Assembly (NCBI GenBank): GCA_013177855.1
Contig: JABLYA010000001.1
Span: forward strand, 353,231 to 417,230
Direction: 5' to 3'
Source of the DNA: Ignavibacteria bacterium
GTDB taxonomy: Bacteria; Bacteroidota; Ignavibacteria; Ch128b
DNA: 64,000 bases
Part shown: piece by piece, positions 1 through 8,340 of the stretch
Layout: each line of letters starts with the position of its first letter
Numbering within the stretch: position 1 is the stretch's first letter
Position numbers and translations under genes: made by a program
The notes under the pieces: generated by a model
Seen by the model: only the letters and a program-made list of their open reading frames with translations
Databases searched by the model: none
Told to the model about the DNA's origin: nothing

Positions 1-37
1 TAGCCTCAGCTCAACATTTTTAAATTATTCTGATATT

Positions 38-325
38 TTAATCTAAAAATTTTGAAGACAAATCTTCCCAATCTTTATTGACTGATTCTATTAAATTTAT
101 TTTCCATTCCCTATGCCAGTTCTTCAATTGTTTTTCTCTTCTGATTGCATCATTAATATTATTGAATACCTCAAAATAGACGAGTTTGGTTAGATTATAT
201 CTTTTAGTGAAACCATTAATTAGTTTATTCTTATGTTCATAAACTCTTCTTGCTAAATTATTAGTAACACCAATGTATAATACTTTTGAATTGTTTGTCA
301 TTATATAGACATAATAATTTTTCAA
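38..325 (-). CDS. GIY-YIG nuclease family protein (YhbQ/UPF0213-like)
   Basis: A 95-residue single-domain GIY-YIG protein. The N-terminus reads YYVYIMTN, followed by LYIGVTNNLARRVYEHKN, which matches the GIY and YIG halves of the motif with the conserved Arg in between, and a C-terminal helix rich in Lys and Trp. The family is structure-specific nuclease-like; the cellular role of these small stand-alone members is poorly defined. The start used is TTG at 325. The first ATG, at 301, would cut away the first motif strand, so TTG is preferred. The gene is alone; the palindrome array begins about 70 bases upstream. Confidence 0.8.
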   Translation of the reverse strand: MKNYYVYIMTNNSKVLYIGVTNNLARRVYEHKNKLINGFTKRYNLTKLVYFEVFNNINDAIRREKQLKNWHREWKINLIESVNKDWEDLSSKFLD

Positions 326-392
326 GATTTAATACCTTAATTTTTTTAACATCATTAAAGATTTTTAATCAACATAATTAAGAAAGTCTTAT

Positions 393-1003
393 TATTGTCA
401 CTCTGAACTTGTTTCAGAGTTTCTCTCTGTAAAAAAATACAATTCATCAATTCCAATGTCACCCTGAACTTGTTTCAAAGTCACCCCGAACTTGTTTCAG
501 GGTCTCTCTCTGTTAAAAAAATACAATTCATCATTACAATGTCACCCTGAACTTGGTTCAGGGTCTATTTCTATTAAAAAACAAGATGCCAAAAACAAGT
601 TCAGCATGACAGTTAAGGTTTTCAAAGAATACAATTCATCATTTCAACGTCACCCTGAACTTGTTTCAGGGTCTTTCTCTGTTAAAAAAATTAGATGCCG
701 AAACAAGTTCAGCATGACAGTTAAGGTTTTCAAAAAATACAATTCATCATTTCAACGTCACCCTGAACTTGTTTCAGGGTCTCTCTCTGTTAAAAAAATA
801 CAATTCATCATTACAATGTCACCCTGAACTTGTTTCAGGGTCTTCTCTGTCAAAAATTTAGATGCCGAAACAAGTTCGGCATGACAAGTAAGGGTTTTCA
901 AAAAAATACAATTCATCAATTTCAAAGTCACCCTGAACTTGATTCAGGGTCTTTTTCTGTTAAAAAAATTAGATGCTGAAACAAGTTCAGCATGACAGCT
1001 AAG
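393..1003. repeat. REPIN-like array of two inverted palindrome families
   Basis: At least eight copies of a hairpin with core CCCTGAACTTGTTTCAGGG or close variants lie near 399, 459, 481, 541, 649, 757, 818 and 927. They are interleaved with four copies of a second hairpin, TGCCGAAACAAGTTCGGCA and variants (near 584, 694, 860, 971). The second core is approximately the first in reverse orientation, so neighbouring pairs form an inverted REP doublet. Linkers are also conserved (an AATACAATTCATCA segment and an AAATTAGATGC segment). The last copy runs into the hypB stop codon. The open frame across 492-827 is only translated repeat. Confidence 0.9.
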
Positions 1004-1652
1004 ACTTATCAACATTCTTTTTTATCCAATTTATCCAATCACTTAATCCTTCCCCTGTTTTGCAAGATATTTCAAAGATTTTAAGGTTTGGATTTATAGA
1101 AAGTGCATTCTTTTTCATTTCTTCAAGATTACAATTCACATAAGGGACTAAATCAATTTTATTTATAATTAAAACAGATGAATTACGAAACATTGCAGGA
1201 TACTTGAGAGGTTTATCATCACCTTCTGTAGTGCTTAGAATTACTACTTTAATGTCTTCTCCAAGATCATAATTTGATGGACAGACTAAATTTCCCACAT
1301 TTTCAATAATTAAAACTTCTATATCTGCATTCTCAATATTTTGATAAGCATCTCGAACAAGGTTAGCCTCAAGATGACATCCGCCATTTGTAACTATTTG
1401 AACTACTGGAACATTAAATTTACTTACTCTTTCTGCATCAAGGCTGGTTTGGACATCTCCTTCAATTACACCGATTTTAATTTTCCCTGATGAATGTTCA
1501 ATTGTCTTTTCGATTATTGAAGTTTTGCCTGAACCAGGTGAACTGACAAAGTTCATTACAAATAAATTTTTTGATTTAAATTTCTCTCTGTTTTTTTGTG
1601 CAATTTGATCGTTCTTTTCAAGAACTTTTCGTTCGACTGTAATAATGCTCAT
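999..1652 (-). CDS. hypB: Hydrogenase nickel incorporation GTPase HypB
   Basis: 217-residue SIMIBI-class GTPase that supplies nickel to [NiFe]-hydrogenase during maturation. The P-loop SSPGSGKTSII sits near residue 38, followed by the Mg-binding GDVQTSLDAERV segment, the GGCHLEANLV metal-site stretch near 90-97, IENVGNLVCPS and NKIDLVPY (the guanine-specificity NKxD). No long N-terminal His-rich stretch is present, so storage capacity is probably low. It overlaps hypA by four bases (start 1652, hypA stop 1649), indicating translational coupling. No hydrogenase structural gene lies in the window. The stop codon at 999-1001 coincides with the edge of the palindrome array. Confidence 0.95.
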   Translation of the reverse strand: MSIITVERKVLEKNDQIAQKNREKFKSKNLFVMNFVSSPGSGKTSIIEKTIEHSSGKIKIGVIEGDVQTSLDAERVSKFNVPVVQIVTNGGCHLEANLVRDAYQNIENADIEVLIIENVGNLVCPSNYDLGEDIKVVILSTTEGDDKPLKYPAMFRNSSVLIINKIDLVPYVNCNLEEMKKNALSINPNLKIFEISCKTGEGLSDWINWIKKNVDKS

Positions 1653-2005
1653 ATTTCCTCCTTGTGATCTTCAATTTCAATTTCTAAAATTTCTAATTCT
1701 CTGCCTTCGAGCAGTTGAACATTAAAAGAATTACACTCAGGACATAAAAATATTGGTTCTGGCAATATGCTCTCTTTAAAACATTCATTGCATCTGATTT
1801 TTATCGGGACTTCAATCACTTCCAAATTTACATTTTCAAATTCTGTCTGAGCTGTAATAGCTTCAAAGCTGAACTTTAGTGAGTCAACTAAAACTCCAGA
1901 GAGATGTCCAATTTTCACTTTTATTGAAATAACTTTTGCGTCCGGTGATGGAAGACTTGCTTTTGTAATTGATAAAATTTCCTGAGCAATTGAAAGTTCG
2001 TGCAT
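1649..2005 (-). CDS. hypA: Hydrogenase maturation nickel metallochaperone HypA
   Basis: 118 residues, the usual HypA length. It begins MHELSIAQEIL; the His after the initiator Met is the conserved nickel ligand. The C-terminal half carries a zinc site of two CxxC pairs, CNEC and CPEC, followed by the conserved EGRELEI segment. It delivers nickel together with HypB, encoded directly downstream with a four-base overlap. The region upstream contains a degenerate direct repeat and no clear promoter. Confidence 0.95.
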   Translation of the reverse strand: MHELSIAQEILSITKASLPSPDAKVISIKVKIGHLSGVLVDSLKFSFEAITAQTEFENVNLEVIEVPIKIRCNECFKESILPEPIFLCPECNSFNVQLLEGRELEILEIEIEDHKEEI

Positions 2006-2104
2006 ATAATTCTGAAATTTTTTACAAAATATTAAATGAAATGTGAATAAAGAAAATTAGAATTTAATTGATGTCTATGGAATTCTTGTCGAATTTGTGA
2101 TTAA

Positions 2105-2353
2105 AGAAAACGCAAAAAACATAGACACACAGATCTTAAAACAAATTTATTCTAAAAAAGACAATACTAATTTTTTCAATTTTTCTTTGCGAATACTTTG
2201 TGTTTTTTGCGCCTCTGCGATTTAAAGACCGAAAGCAAAAATGCTTAGATATACAGAGCTCAAAACAATTTTATGCTTATAAAGGCAATAATATTTTTTC
2301 AATTTTTCTTTGCAATGCCTTTGCGTTATTTGCGCCTCTGCGTTTAAGAAACC
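2105..2353. repeat. Degenerate direct repeat of about 124 bp in the intergenic region
   Basis: The gap between hypA and the RNA methyltransferase holds two imperfect direct copies. The best conserved parts are a TTTTTTCAATTTTTCTTTGC stretch at about 2172 and again at about 2294, each followed some 30 bases on by TTTGCGCCTCTGCG and an A-rich tail. They carry no open frame. This looks like a non-coding interspersed element. No other structure was seen in the gap. Confidence 0.6.
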
Positions 2354-2463
2354 AAACTTAAAATCTCAAAGTCAAGAGTTTCCAGGAGGTAAATCTCGAA
2401 TAAACAATTACTTTTTTACTAAACGATTAATTTTGTAAGAATGATTTTTTTCAATTAATATTT

Positions 2464-3030
2464 ATGACAAGTCTAATTAAATATAGAATTAAAAAAATGC
2501 GAAAACTTACACACTCAGAAATTCAATCAAAACGATTAAGTATCGAGACGCTTAATCAAGCAAAAAAATTTCCTCTTTATGTTTTGCTTGATAACATCCG
2601 AAGTATGTATAATGTCGGATCCATATTTCGTACTTCCGATTCAATAATGATACAAAAATTATTTCTGACCGGCTACACTCCAACTCCAGAAAAGAAAGAA
2701 GTAAAAAAGACCGCTTTAGGTTCAACAGAAAGTGTTGAATGGGAATATCACAAAGATCCAATTGAATTGATCAAAAAATTAAAATCCGATGGGATCAAAA
2801 TCGTTGCATTGGAAATCACAGACAAAAGTGTTCCTTATACCTCAATTACAAAACAGGACTTTCCTATGTGTCTAATTGTAGGAAATGAAATCACAGGCAT
2901 TCAAAATCAAATACTAGAATTGTGCGATCTTGCAATAGAATTACCAATGTATGGAATTAAACATTCATTAAATGTCGCCGTCGCCTACGGTGTAGCTGTT
3001 TATGAATTAAGAAGAAAATGGGAAGAGTAA
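2464..3030 (+). CDS. TrmH/SpoU-family RNA 2'-O-methyltransferase
   Basis: Trefoil-knot (SPOUT) methyltransferase of 188 residues. Motif 1 is DNIRSMYNVGSIFRTSD near residues 43-59 (the Asn-x-Gly-x-x-x-R core), motif 2 is CLIVGNEITGI near 137, and motif 3 is IELPMYGIKHSLNVAVAYGVAVYE near 158-181. These residues bind S-adenosylmethionine and the target ribose. The exact tRNA or rRNA substrate cannot be told from sequence. A second in-frame ATG at 2497 (MRKLTHSEIQ) aligns better with relatives and may be the real start; no convincing ribosome-binding site favours either. The gene marks the left border of the accessory island: an IS256 remnant starts within 15 bases of its stop. Confidence 0.9.
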   Translation: MTSLIKYRIKKMRKLTHSEIQSKRLSIETLNQAKKFPLYVLLDNIRSMYNVGSIFRTSDSIMIQKLFLTGYTPTPEKKEVKKTALGSTESVEWEYHKDPIELIKKLKSDGIKIVALEITDKSVPYTSITKQDFPMCLIVGNEITGIQNQILELCDLAIELPMYGIKHSLNVAVAYGVAVYELRRKWEE

Positions 3031-3039
3031 TTTTTAATA

Positions 3040-3302
3040 GCGTTTAAAAAATTTTGTAAAACGATCGAAATAAAAGAGGCATTTACCCTCACTAAATTTG
3101 AAAAAATGGAGGCTAAATGCCCATCAAAATAACATTCAATAAAGACCTAAGCGAAATTATTGAGTATTTCAAAGAAAACAAAAATCTAGTTTCTTTTATT
3201 AACTCAATTGTATCAAGATTTCTGAAATATTTAATTGAGACTTTACTTGAAGCAAAAGTTGAATATGAGAGAATAAAGTTTAAATAAATTGTAACTTAAT
3301 AA
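3040..3302 (+). mobile_element. Internally deleted IS256-type element (MITE-like)
   Basis: It shares the left end with the copy at 8588: TTTAAAAAATT(G/T)TGTAAAA, then AGAGGCATTTACCCTCAC and a transposase start near 3118. The transposase frame is open for only about 55 residues, up to LEAKVEYERIK. It then jumps to a version of the right end (AAATAAATTGTAACTTAATA, compare ACAAATTTTGGAACTTAATA at 9532). It thus keeps both ends with the middle removed, as expected for a non-autonomous derivative. Confidence 0.75.
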
Positions 3303-3598
3303 GTCCCAATGGGGATTTGAAATTTATTGAATAAAATATTTAACTACAACCACTATTGTTAAAAAATTAAGCTCAGAAAAAATTCATCTGGTTACTTTGA
3401 TTGAATATTGAATAACAATGTTTCGTTGATTATGTTTTTTTATTTTGTTTTAATTGTTCATCTGAAAATTCTACATTTCGTTGATCCGTTGGTGCTAATA
3501 GTTCTGCATAAAAGAAGTTAGGTCGCAGATGGAATTTGGTTGAGTGTCATAAGAAACAAATCTTTTATGCTTGGTTAATTTCAGTCACCATCTCATTT
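3303..3598. other. Intergenic segment with a possible short gene remnant
   Basis: On the minus strand, 3430-3546 is an open frame with no start codon. It encodes about 38 residues ending in FFYAELLAPTDQRN...EQLKQNKKT and a TAA. The composition looks protein-like (acidic-amphipathic, few rare residues), so it may be the 3' end of a gene destroyed by the neighbouring IS element. No homologue is recognised. The rest of the segment shows no feature. Confidence 0.3.
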
Positions 3599-3985
3599 TT
3601 ATCTTAAAAGTGCGATTAGTCCAACAATGACGGCTGTTATTGAACTTGCAAGTGTTATTATAATTATTATCTTCAGCTTATTAATTGCATTCAATTGATT
3701 ATTAAATTCTTCATTCATCTTACTTTCTAATTTTCCAATACTACCCAGAATATTAGGCCCACTTATTTCCTTCAAAATCTTGATAACCTCACAGATATCA
3801 TTTGCAACCTTCTGTATTGACTCAATTAGATTTAAAAATCGCTGACTAATATTAACAAGTTCTTGCGTTGCATTATTATATGAAGTTGCCGCAGTGTGAA
3901 GCTCTTTTAAGGTTTCAACAAGCTTCTCAGCGATTTCTTCAGCCTTCAGAAATTTTTCTGCTTCTTTTTCCATTTTAACCTCCAT
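3599..3985 (-). CDS. Coiled-coil protein with C-terminal membrane anchor, third gene of RecQ/nuclease operon
   Basis: 128 residues, no recognised family. Residues 5-100 are a nearly uninterrupted amphipathic helix with heptad character (many E, K, L, I, N; no Pro until GPNIL near 76). Residues about 103-127 form a hydrophobic segment, LKIIIIITLASSITAVIVGLIALL, ending just before the last Arg, so the protein looks tail-anchored with the coiled coil in the cytoplasm. The start lies inside the helicase gene (11-base overlap), which implies coupled translation with the helicase and nuclease. In defence operons such small membrane proteins are sometimes sensors or effectors. Here that is only inference. 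Confidence 0.65.
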   Translation of the reverse strand: MEVKMEKEAEKFLKAEEIAEKLVETLKELHTAATSYNNATQELVNISQRFLNLIESIQKVANDICEVIKILKEISGPNILGSIGKLESKMNEEFNNQLNAINKLKIIIIITLASSITAVIVGLIALLR

Positions 3986-6746
3986 TTTTTAAAATTAAAG
4001 TTCTGCATTCTTTTTCTAACCTTGCCAGAAGGAACCATGCTGGTATATCTGTTAATTCGATAGGCAATTTTTCAATAAGTGTTCTGGCAAGTGAACGATT
4101 TGGATACTTTGTAATATGTTCGGAAATCAACTCCTTAGCTATTTTTTTATCCCGTTCTGCAATCTTTGAAACTGCCCAAGCAGCAAAATCAAAAACAATA
4201 TCATTATTTAGTTTATATTTCTCTAGAGCATTCGATATTGAGGCAGTAAAGTTTTGCTTTACCACTTCAGTGTTTTTATCTTTTGAAAAAATCTCAGATA
4301 GAGAACGCAACATAAGTAGAGAAGGTTGGTCGGGATAGCTTTCAAGATAGCGTGACACTTGCCCTCGAAGCTCAGCAGCGTCATTGGGCGAACACACTTT
4401 GCTAAAGACATCCCTGCATTTTATTATGCCAGCATTCTCATCATTAATAATTTCTTCTAATACCTCTGAATATTCAGTTGCTTCCAGGTATCGCAAGATT
4501 CGTTGCCGTATAGTTTCATCATTAGGAGAGCCGCTGCAGGCAAGCAACATTTCATAAAAAGCACGTCTTCTACCACCTTCAATTACATCATAGATGAAGT
4601 GAAGCAAAAGATTAATAATTCCCAAAATGAACTCAGAATAAGAAAGATAAAGTAACTGTGAGGCTTTTTCCATTTCATGTTGTCTTCTACTATAAAGATA
4701 ACTTGCAACATATTTCCCATAGGCTTCGATAATTTCTTCTTTACTACTGCCTGATAATTTGACAGTAAATTCGTTACGAGAATAATCTATTGTATAATCG
4801 GAGACTATCCCAATGAGTAAAAGCCGATAAAGTGCCTTTTCGACAATTTCCCTAGCTTGTCTTGAAATATCTTCTTTCCTCTCTTTATTTAGCCTTTCCT
4901 TAATCTTATCTGGTATTGTCAGAATTTTTGTTCCTTTTTTAGATGTGTCACCCAAGTGTTTAAGAACTTCCTCAATATTTTGTTTTTCATGGGTAATTCC
5001 ACGAAATGCATTAGTATGAAAATAAAGAACCCTTGTTATGTCGTCATTTTCTTCCCAAGGGATATTTTTAATAATTTTATCTATTTCTTCAACTTTTGTG
5101 TTGGGATCTAGCAATTTCTTCGACCTTGCAGGGTCATCATTTGAAACGATTATACAGCAATAAGCGGTTTTTTTATCTCTTCCAGCACGGCCAGCTTCTT
5201 GATAAAAGGACTCTATAGAAGGTGGAATACCAAAATGAATAGTATATCGAATGTTCGGCTTGTCTATACCCATCCCAAAAGCCTTGGTGCACACCAGAAG
5301 TGGTATTTTATTCCGTTTAAATTCTTTTGTTACAAATTGTTTGTAAGACCGGTATTGGTCAGGATGCCAATACTCGGGTTCCTTTCCGCTATAAATTTCA
5401 GCAGAAATACCTAAATCATTTCTGATTTCTTCCGCTACTCTTTTTACACCAAATTCACCACCAACGTGAGGACAAAAAATTAAGCCAGAATAAGTATTCT
5501 TCCCCTTTGGTTGATAGAATGTAGAGGTTGAAGTATTAAAAAGATTAGGTAACTTCTGTCCAAGATAACCCTTCAATCTAGCAGCTTTTTCCTGGGAATT
5601 AGAATAAATAATATCGAACTTTAATTCTTTTCTGTCAAAAGATTTTGGAGTTATAATAGCGTCGAAATCTTCTATTTGTAACTCCCGTTGAATATCTTTT
5701 AAAACCGCTCTTGACGCAGTTCCTGTTAAAGCAACCAATGGTGGAACATAGTTATCTGATTTACAATACTCCCGTGATGTTCTCCCAATGTTAAGATATG
5801 CAGTCCGAAAATCATGTCCCCATTCGGAAACACAATGAGCCTCATCTACTACAATTAACGAAATTGGCGTATGAACGGTAAGTGTTCGTAGTGATTCTCG
5901 AAATTCAATAGTTTGGAGTCGTTCAGGAGCAATAAAAGCAAAAAGATACTCTCCTAGTCCAAATAATTGAATTGCTCGCATTCTATCTTGAGTATCTGCA
6001 ATTTGGCTTGTAATGGCAACACATCGGTCAATTCCTATCATCGCGAGATTATCAATTTGGTCCTCCATTAACGAGATAATTGGATCAATAACCACTGTTC
6101 TACCAGGTAGAAGCAAAGAAGCAAGTTGATATACTAAAGATTTCCCTGCTCCTGTCGGAAGTAGTAGCAGTACGTCTTTACCTTGCAGTGCCCGAGTTAT
6201 TCCATCGTATTGACCTTCCCAGAAAAACGACTTACGGAACAGATATTGTAGAAAGTATTCTAAATCTTTTTCGTCTGGTTTTTCTAAACCTTCAATTACT
6301 GGTGTTGCTGAAAAAGATGAATTTGCTATATGGAATGGAATATAGATGTTTTGAACATAGAATGTTGGTAGATCAGTTGTAATTTTATCTGAAAAAGAGA
6401 TACAAATTGCATTTGTAGATTCACTTGTGGTGTAATCAGATATAAGATTACAAACAGGTTCTTCAATGTTTAGTTCAAAAGAATAAAGTTTGCTAACTTT
6501 CTCTAATAATTCTACAAAGTCCAATACAGATTTCTTTAATATTGAAAGGGCTTCCTTTTTATTAAATATACCAATCTCGTCTAAATCGGCAACAATATGC
6601 CATAAAACCTTATCTTCTAAATTAAGAAAACCTGCTTGAATCGCTTGTAGTAGAGCAATCTGGATTTGGTGAACAATCTTAATTGAGTGGATAAACTTAA
6701 TATTTTCTTCGGCAGGTAAGAATGAACTCTTTTTTAGACCATTCAT
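3975..6746 (-). CDS. RecQ-like DEAD/DEAH superfamily 2 helicase with unique N- and C-terminal regions
   Basis: 923 residues. Walker A PTGAGKS with Lys202, motif Ia, VVDEAHCVSEWGHDFR with Asp301 (the RecQ-type DEAH box plus aromatic-rich loop), LTGTASRAV, GLIFCPH, KAFGMGIDKPNIRYTIHFG and FYQEAGRAGRDK (motif VI) together define a complete RecQ-like motor at about residues 175-560. About 170 N-terminal residues and about 360 C-terminal helical residues match no RecQ domain I recognise; RQC and HRDC are not evident. It overlaps the upstream nuclease gene by 50 bases and the downstream membrane protein by 11 bases. Housekeeping RecQ is usually about 600-700 residues and not in such an operon, so this is read as the motor of an accessory, probably anti-phage, system. 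Confidence 0.85.
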   Translation of the reverse strand: MNGLKKSSFLPAEENIKFIHSIKIVHQIQIALLQAIQAGFLNLEDKVLWHIVADLDEIGIFNKKEALSILKKSVLDFVELLEKVSKLYSFELNIEEPVCNLISDYTTSESTNAICISFSDKITTDLPTFYVQNIYIPFHIANSSFSATPVIEGLEKPDEKDLEYFLQYLFRKSFFWEGQYDGITRALQGKDVLLLLPTGAGKSLVYQLASLLLPGRTVVIDPIISLMEDQIDNLAMIGIDRCVAITSQIADTQDRMRAIQLFGLGEYLFAFIAPERLQTIEFRESLRTLTVHTPISLIVVDEAHCVSEWGHDFRTAYLNIGRTSREYCKSDNYVPPLVALTGTASRAVLKDIQRELQIEDFDAIITPKSFDRKELKFDIIYSNSQEKAARLKGYLGQKLPNLFNTSTSTFYQPKGKNTYSGLIFCPHVGGEFGVKRVAEEIRNDLGISAEIYSGKEPEYWHPDQYRSYKQFVTKEFKRNKIPLLVCTKAFGMGIDKPNIRYTIHFGIPPSIESFYQEAGRAGRDKKTAYCCIIVSNDDPARSKKLLDPNTKVEEIDKIIKNIPWEENDDITRVLYFHTNAFRGITHEKQNIEEVLKHLGDTSKKGTKILTIPDKIKERLNKERKEDISRQAREIVEKALYRLLLIGIVSDYTIDYSRNEFTVKLSGSSKEEIIEAYGKYVASYLYSRRQHEMEKASQLLYLSYSEFILGIINLLLHFIYDVIEGGRRRAFYEMLLACSGSPNDETIRQRILRYLEATEYSEVLEEIINDENAGIIKCRDVFSKVCSPNDAAELRGQVSRYLESYPDQPSLLMLRSLSEIFSKDKNTEVVKQNFTASISNALEKYKLNNDIVFDFAAWAVSKIAERDKKIAKELISEHITKYPNRSLARTLIEKLPIELTDIPAWFLLARLEKECRTLILKNGG

Positions 6747-7668
6747 TTATTGCAGAAAGCACTGACTTCAAAACTAATAATCGTTGACCATTTTCTTTTT
6801 GTATTTCGTTAGCTGGAATGCGTATAACCGTGTATCCATGCTTTTGTAAGATTTCATCTCGTTCTTTATCTGAATCAATATGTCGATTGTGTTGTTCGCC
6901 ATCAATTTCAACTATGATTTTTTCTTTAGATTTAGGATGAAATATAGCAAAATCAACCCGTTGATGTCCTGTATTATCCATATTTAGATTCGGTGGAAGA
7001 AGACTTGAAATTTCAACTTGAGGCAGAACAAATTGTTTATAATTTTCCCCCAAAAATTTTGGGAGAAAATCTTCATAGAAAATATTTTCCTCTTTACTAT
7101 CTAACCATATACTCTTTTGAGTTTTTTTATACCCTCTAATTACTAAAGATTCTATAAGCGTTAAAGAAGATTCGATTTTTGGTGATTTAAACATCTCCTT
7201 AAATTCTTTTTCAATTTTAGGAGATGAAAGAGTAATTCGTCCTCTGGTTAAAATCTTTTCCAAGACCGAAATTATCTGGCGTTGCTTTTGAGTTAGTGTA
7301 GGTTTAGATTCTCCAGCGGGAAAGTCAATTCTCCACTGAGAAAAAGCCTTTGAAATTTCTTCCTCTATATCCTCAGAATTAATACTTTCCAGCAAATCTT
7401 CAGGAACTGCTACAGATTCAAAAAACCGAACTTGGTAATCTTGAAATCTTGTTCTGGCTTTAAGAGTCCGGGGAAAGAAAGTTTCTGTTAAAGACTGTTT
7501 TTCTTTCTCAGGTTCTAATAGCTTAGTATCTTCAGGTTCAAATGGAACAGTTTCTTTACAATTGGGATAACGAGAGCACCCATAGAATTTCCCACCAGCA
7601 TTTGGCCCTCTTTTTGCTGTGCGTAAAACCATTAAAGAACCACATTTTGGACATCTAACTTCTGTCAT
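6697..7668 (-). CDS. Zinc-ribbon / DUF559 (PD-(D/E)xK-like) nuclease protein
   Basis: 323 residues with two recognisable ends. Residues 1-45 form a topoisomerase-type C4 zinc ribbon (RCPKCGSLMVLR, then KFYGCSRYPNCKETVPF). Residues about 235-300 match the DUF559/VSR-like nuclease core: RVDFAIFHPKSKEKIIVEIDGEQHNRHI, with candidate catalytic Asp (VDF) and Glu-Ile-Asp (VEIDG), then DKERDEILQKHGYTVIRIPANEI. The middle is charged and helical. It is the first gene of the three-gene operon, and its last 50 bases overlap the helicase start. The ribbon probably binds DNA and the C-terminus may nick or cut it. Related domains occur in Vsr-like and restriction-like nucleases; the specific role is inferred. 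Confidence 0.75.
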   Translation of the reverse strand: MTEVRCPKCGSLMVLRTAKRGPNAGGKFYGCSRYPNCKETVPFEPEDTKLLEPEKEKQSLTETFFPRTLKARTRFQDYQVRFFESVAVPEDLLESINSEDIEEEISKAFSQWRIDFPAGESKPTLTQKQRQIISVLEKILTRGRITLSSPKIEKEFKEMFKSPKIESSLTLIESLVIRGYKKTQKSIWLDSKEENIFYEDFLPKFLGENYKQFVLPQVEISSLLPPNLNMDNTGHQRVDFAIFHPKSKEKIIVEIDGEQHNRHIDSDKERDEILQKHGYTVIRIPANEIQKENGQRLLVLKSVLSAINEWSKKEFILTCRRKY

Positions 7669-7834
7669 TATTTAACTCCGTTCTTTTTAGTTGGCAATTG
7701 CAATTAAGGTTTCGCGGCTTGTAGCAGTAGGGAGATTTATGACATTGCTGTTCAACTTGGCATAATAGTCTAATATAGAAATACTAAGGCTTAAAACATC
7801 TACTTCTGGTCTCTATTGCTACAAACCATTGTAA

Positions 7835-8269
7835 TCAGCTGCCACTAAATGTTTTTAATGTCCAGTAAGCTTTTAAGTATTTATTTAATCGTTTTAAATC
7901 TCTATCGTTTAACTCTTTTAGTCTAGTGATGTCCAGATTGTCAAGCAAATCATTTATTTTTACTTTTACTGCAATTGGATTTTGTTTAACTCTCTCTATA
8001 AATTTATCATAATCTTCATTTTCTGATTCCTTAGTAAGTAATTTCAGAACTGAAATTACCTCTTCGGAGAATCCTTCATTTCTTAGGTCTTCAAATGTCA
8101 AATTACTATCTTCTATAACGTCATGTAATATTCCACAAATTTTTTCTATTTCTGTTTCACCTCTTAACATTACACGAATTGGATGTAAAATGTATTCCAT
8201 GCCTGCCTTATCTTTCTGTCCTTTATGTGCATTTATGGCTATTTCTAGAGCTTTTTCTAAAGTTGCCAT
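7835..8269 (-). CDS. Stand-alone RelA/SpoT-like HD-domain protein
   Basis: 144 residues covering only the HD hydrolase part of the (p)ppGpp family. Visible motifs are AHKGQKDKAGMEYILHPIRVM near residues 14-34 (first metal His), GILHDVIEDSNLTFEDL near 45-61 (the HD pair) and KVKINDLLDNLDITR near 100-114 (the distal Asp). No synthetase or TGS domain follows. Such small proteins can hydrolyse (p)ppGpp-like alarmones or other nucleotides, and some sit in defence or toxin-antitoxin contexts. It lies between the helicase operon and an IS256 copy; a 55-codon frame precedes it on the same strand. Confidence 0.75.
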   Translation of the reverse strand: MATLEKALEIAINAHKGQKDKAGMEYILHPIRVMLRGETEIEKICGILHDVIEDSNLTFEDLRNEGFSEEVISVLKLLTKESENEDYDKFIERVKQNPIAVKVKINDLLDNLDITRLKELNDRDLKRLNKYLKAYWTLKTFSGS

Positions 8270-8340
8270 ATTTTTTTATCTCCTTTAAAAAGTTTTTAAA
8301 TATTTCTTTTTGTCTATTCTCTTCCATTAAAAGATACAAT

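Noticed and set aside
492..827. 111-codon plus-strand open frame
   Set aside because: It is the palindrome array read through (HPELVSGS repeats); no ribosome-binding site and no protein-like composition.
393..1003. Possible CRISPR array
   Set aside because: The segments between palindromes are themselves repeated and of variable length, so there are no unique spacers; no cas genes nearby.
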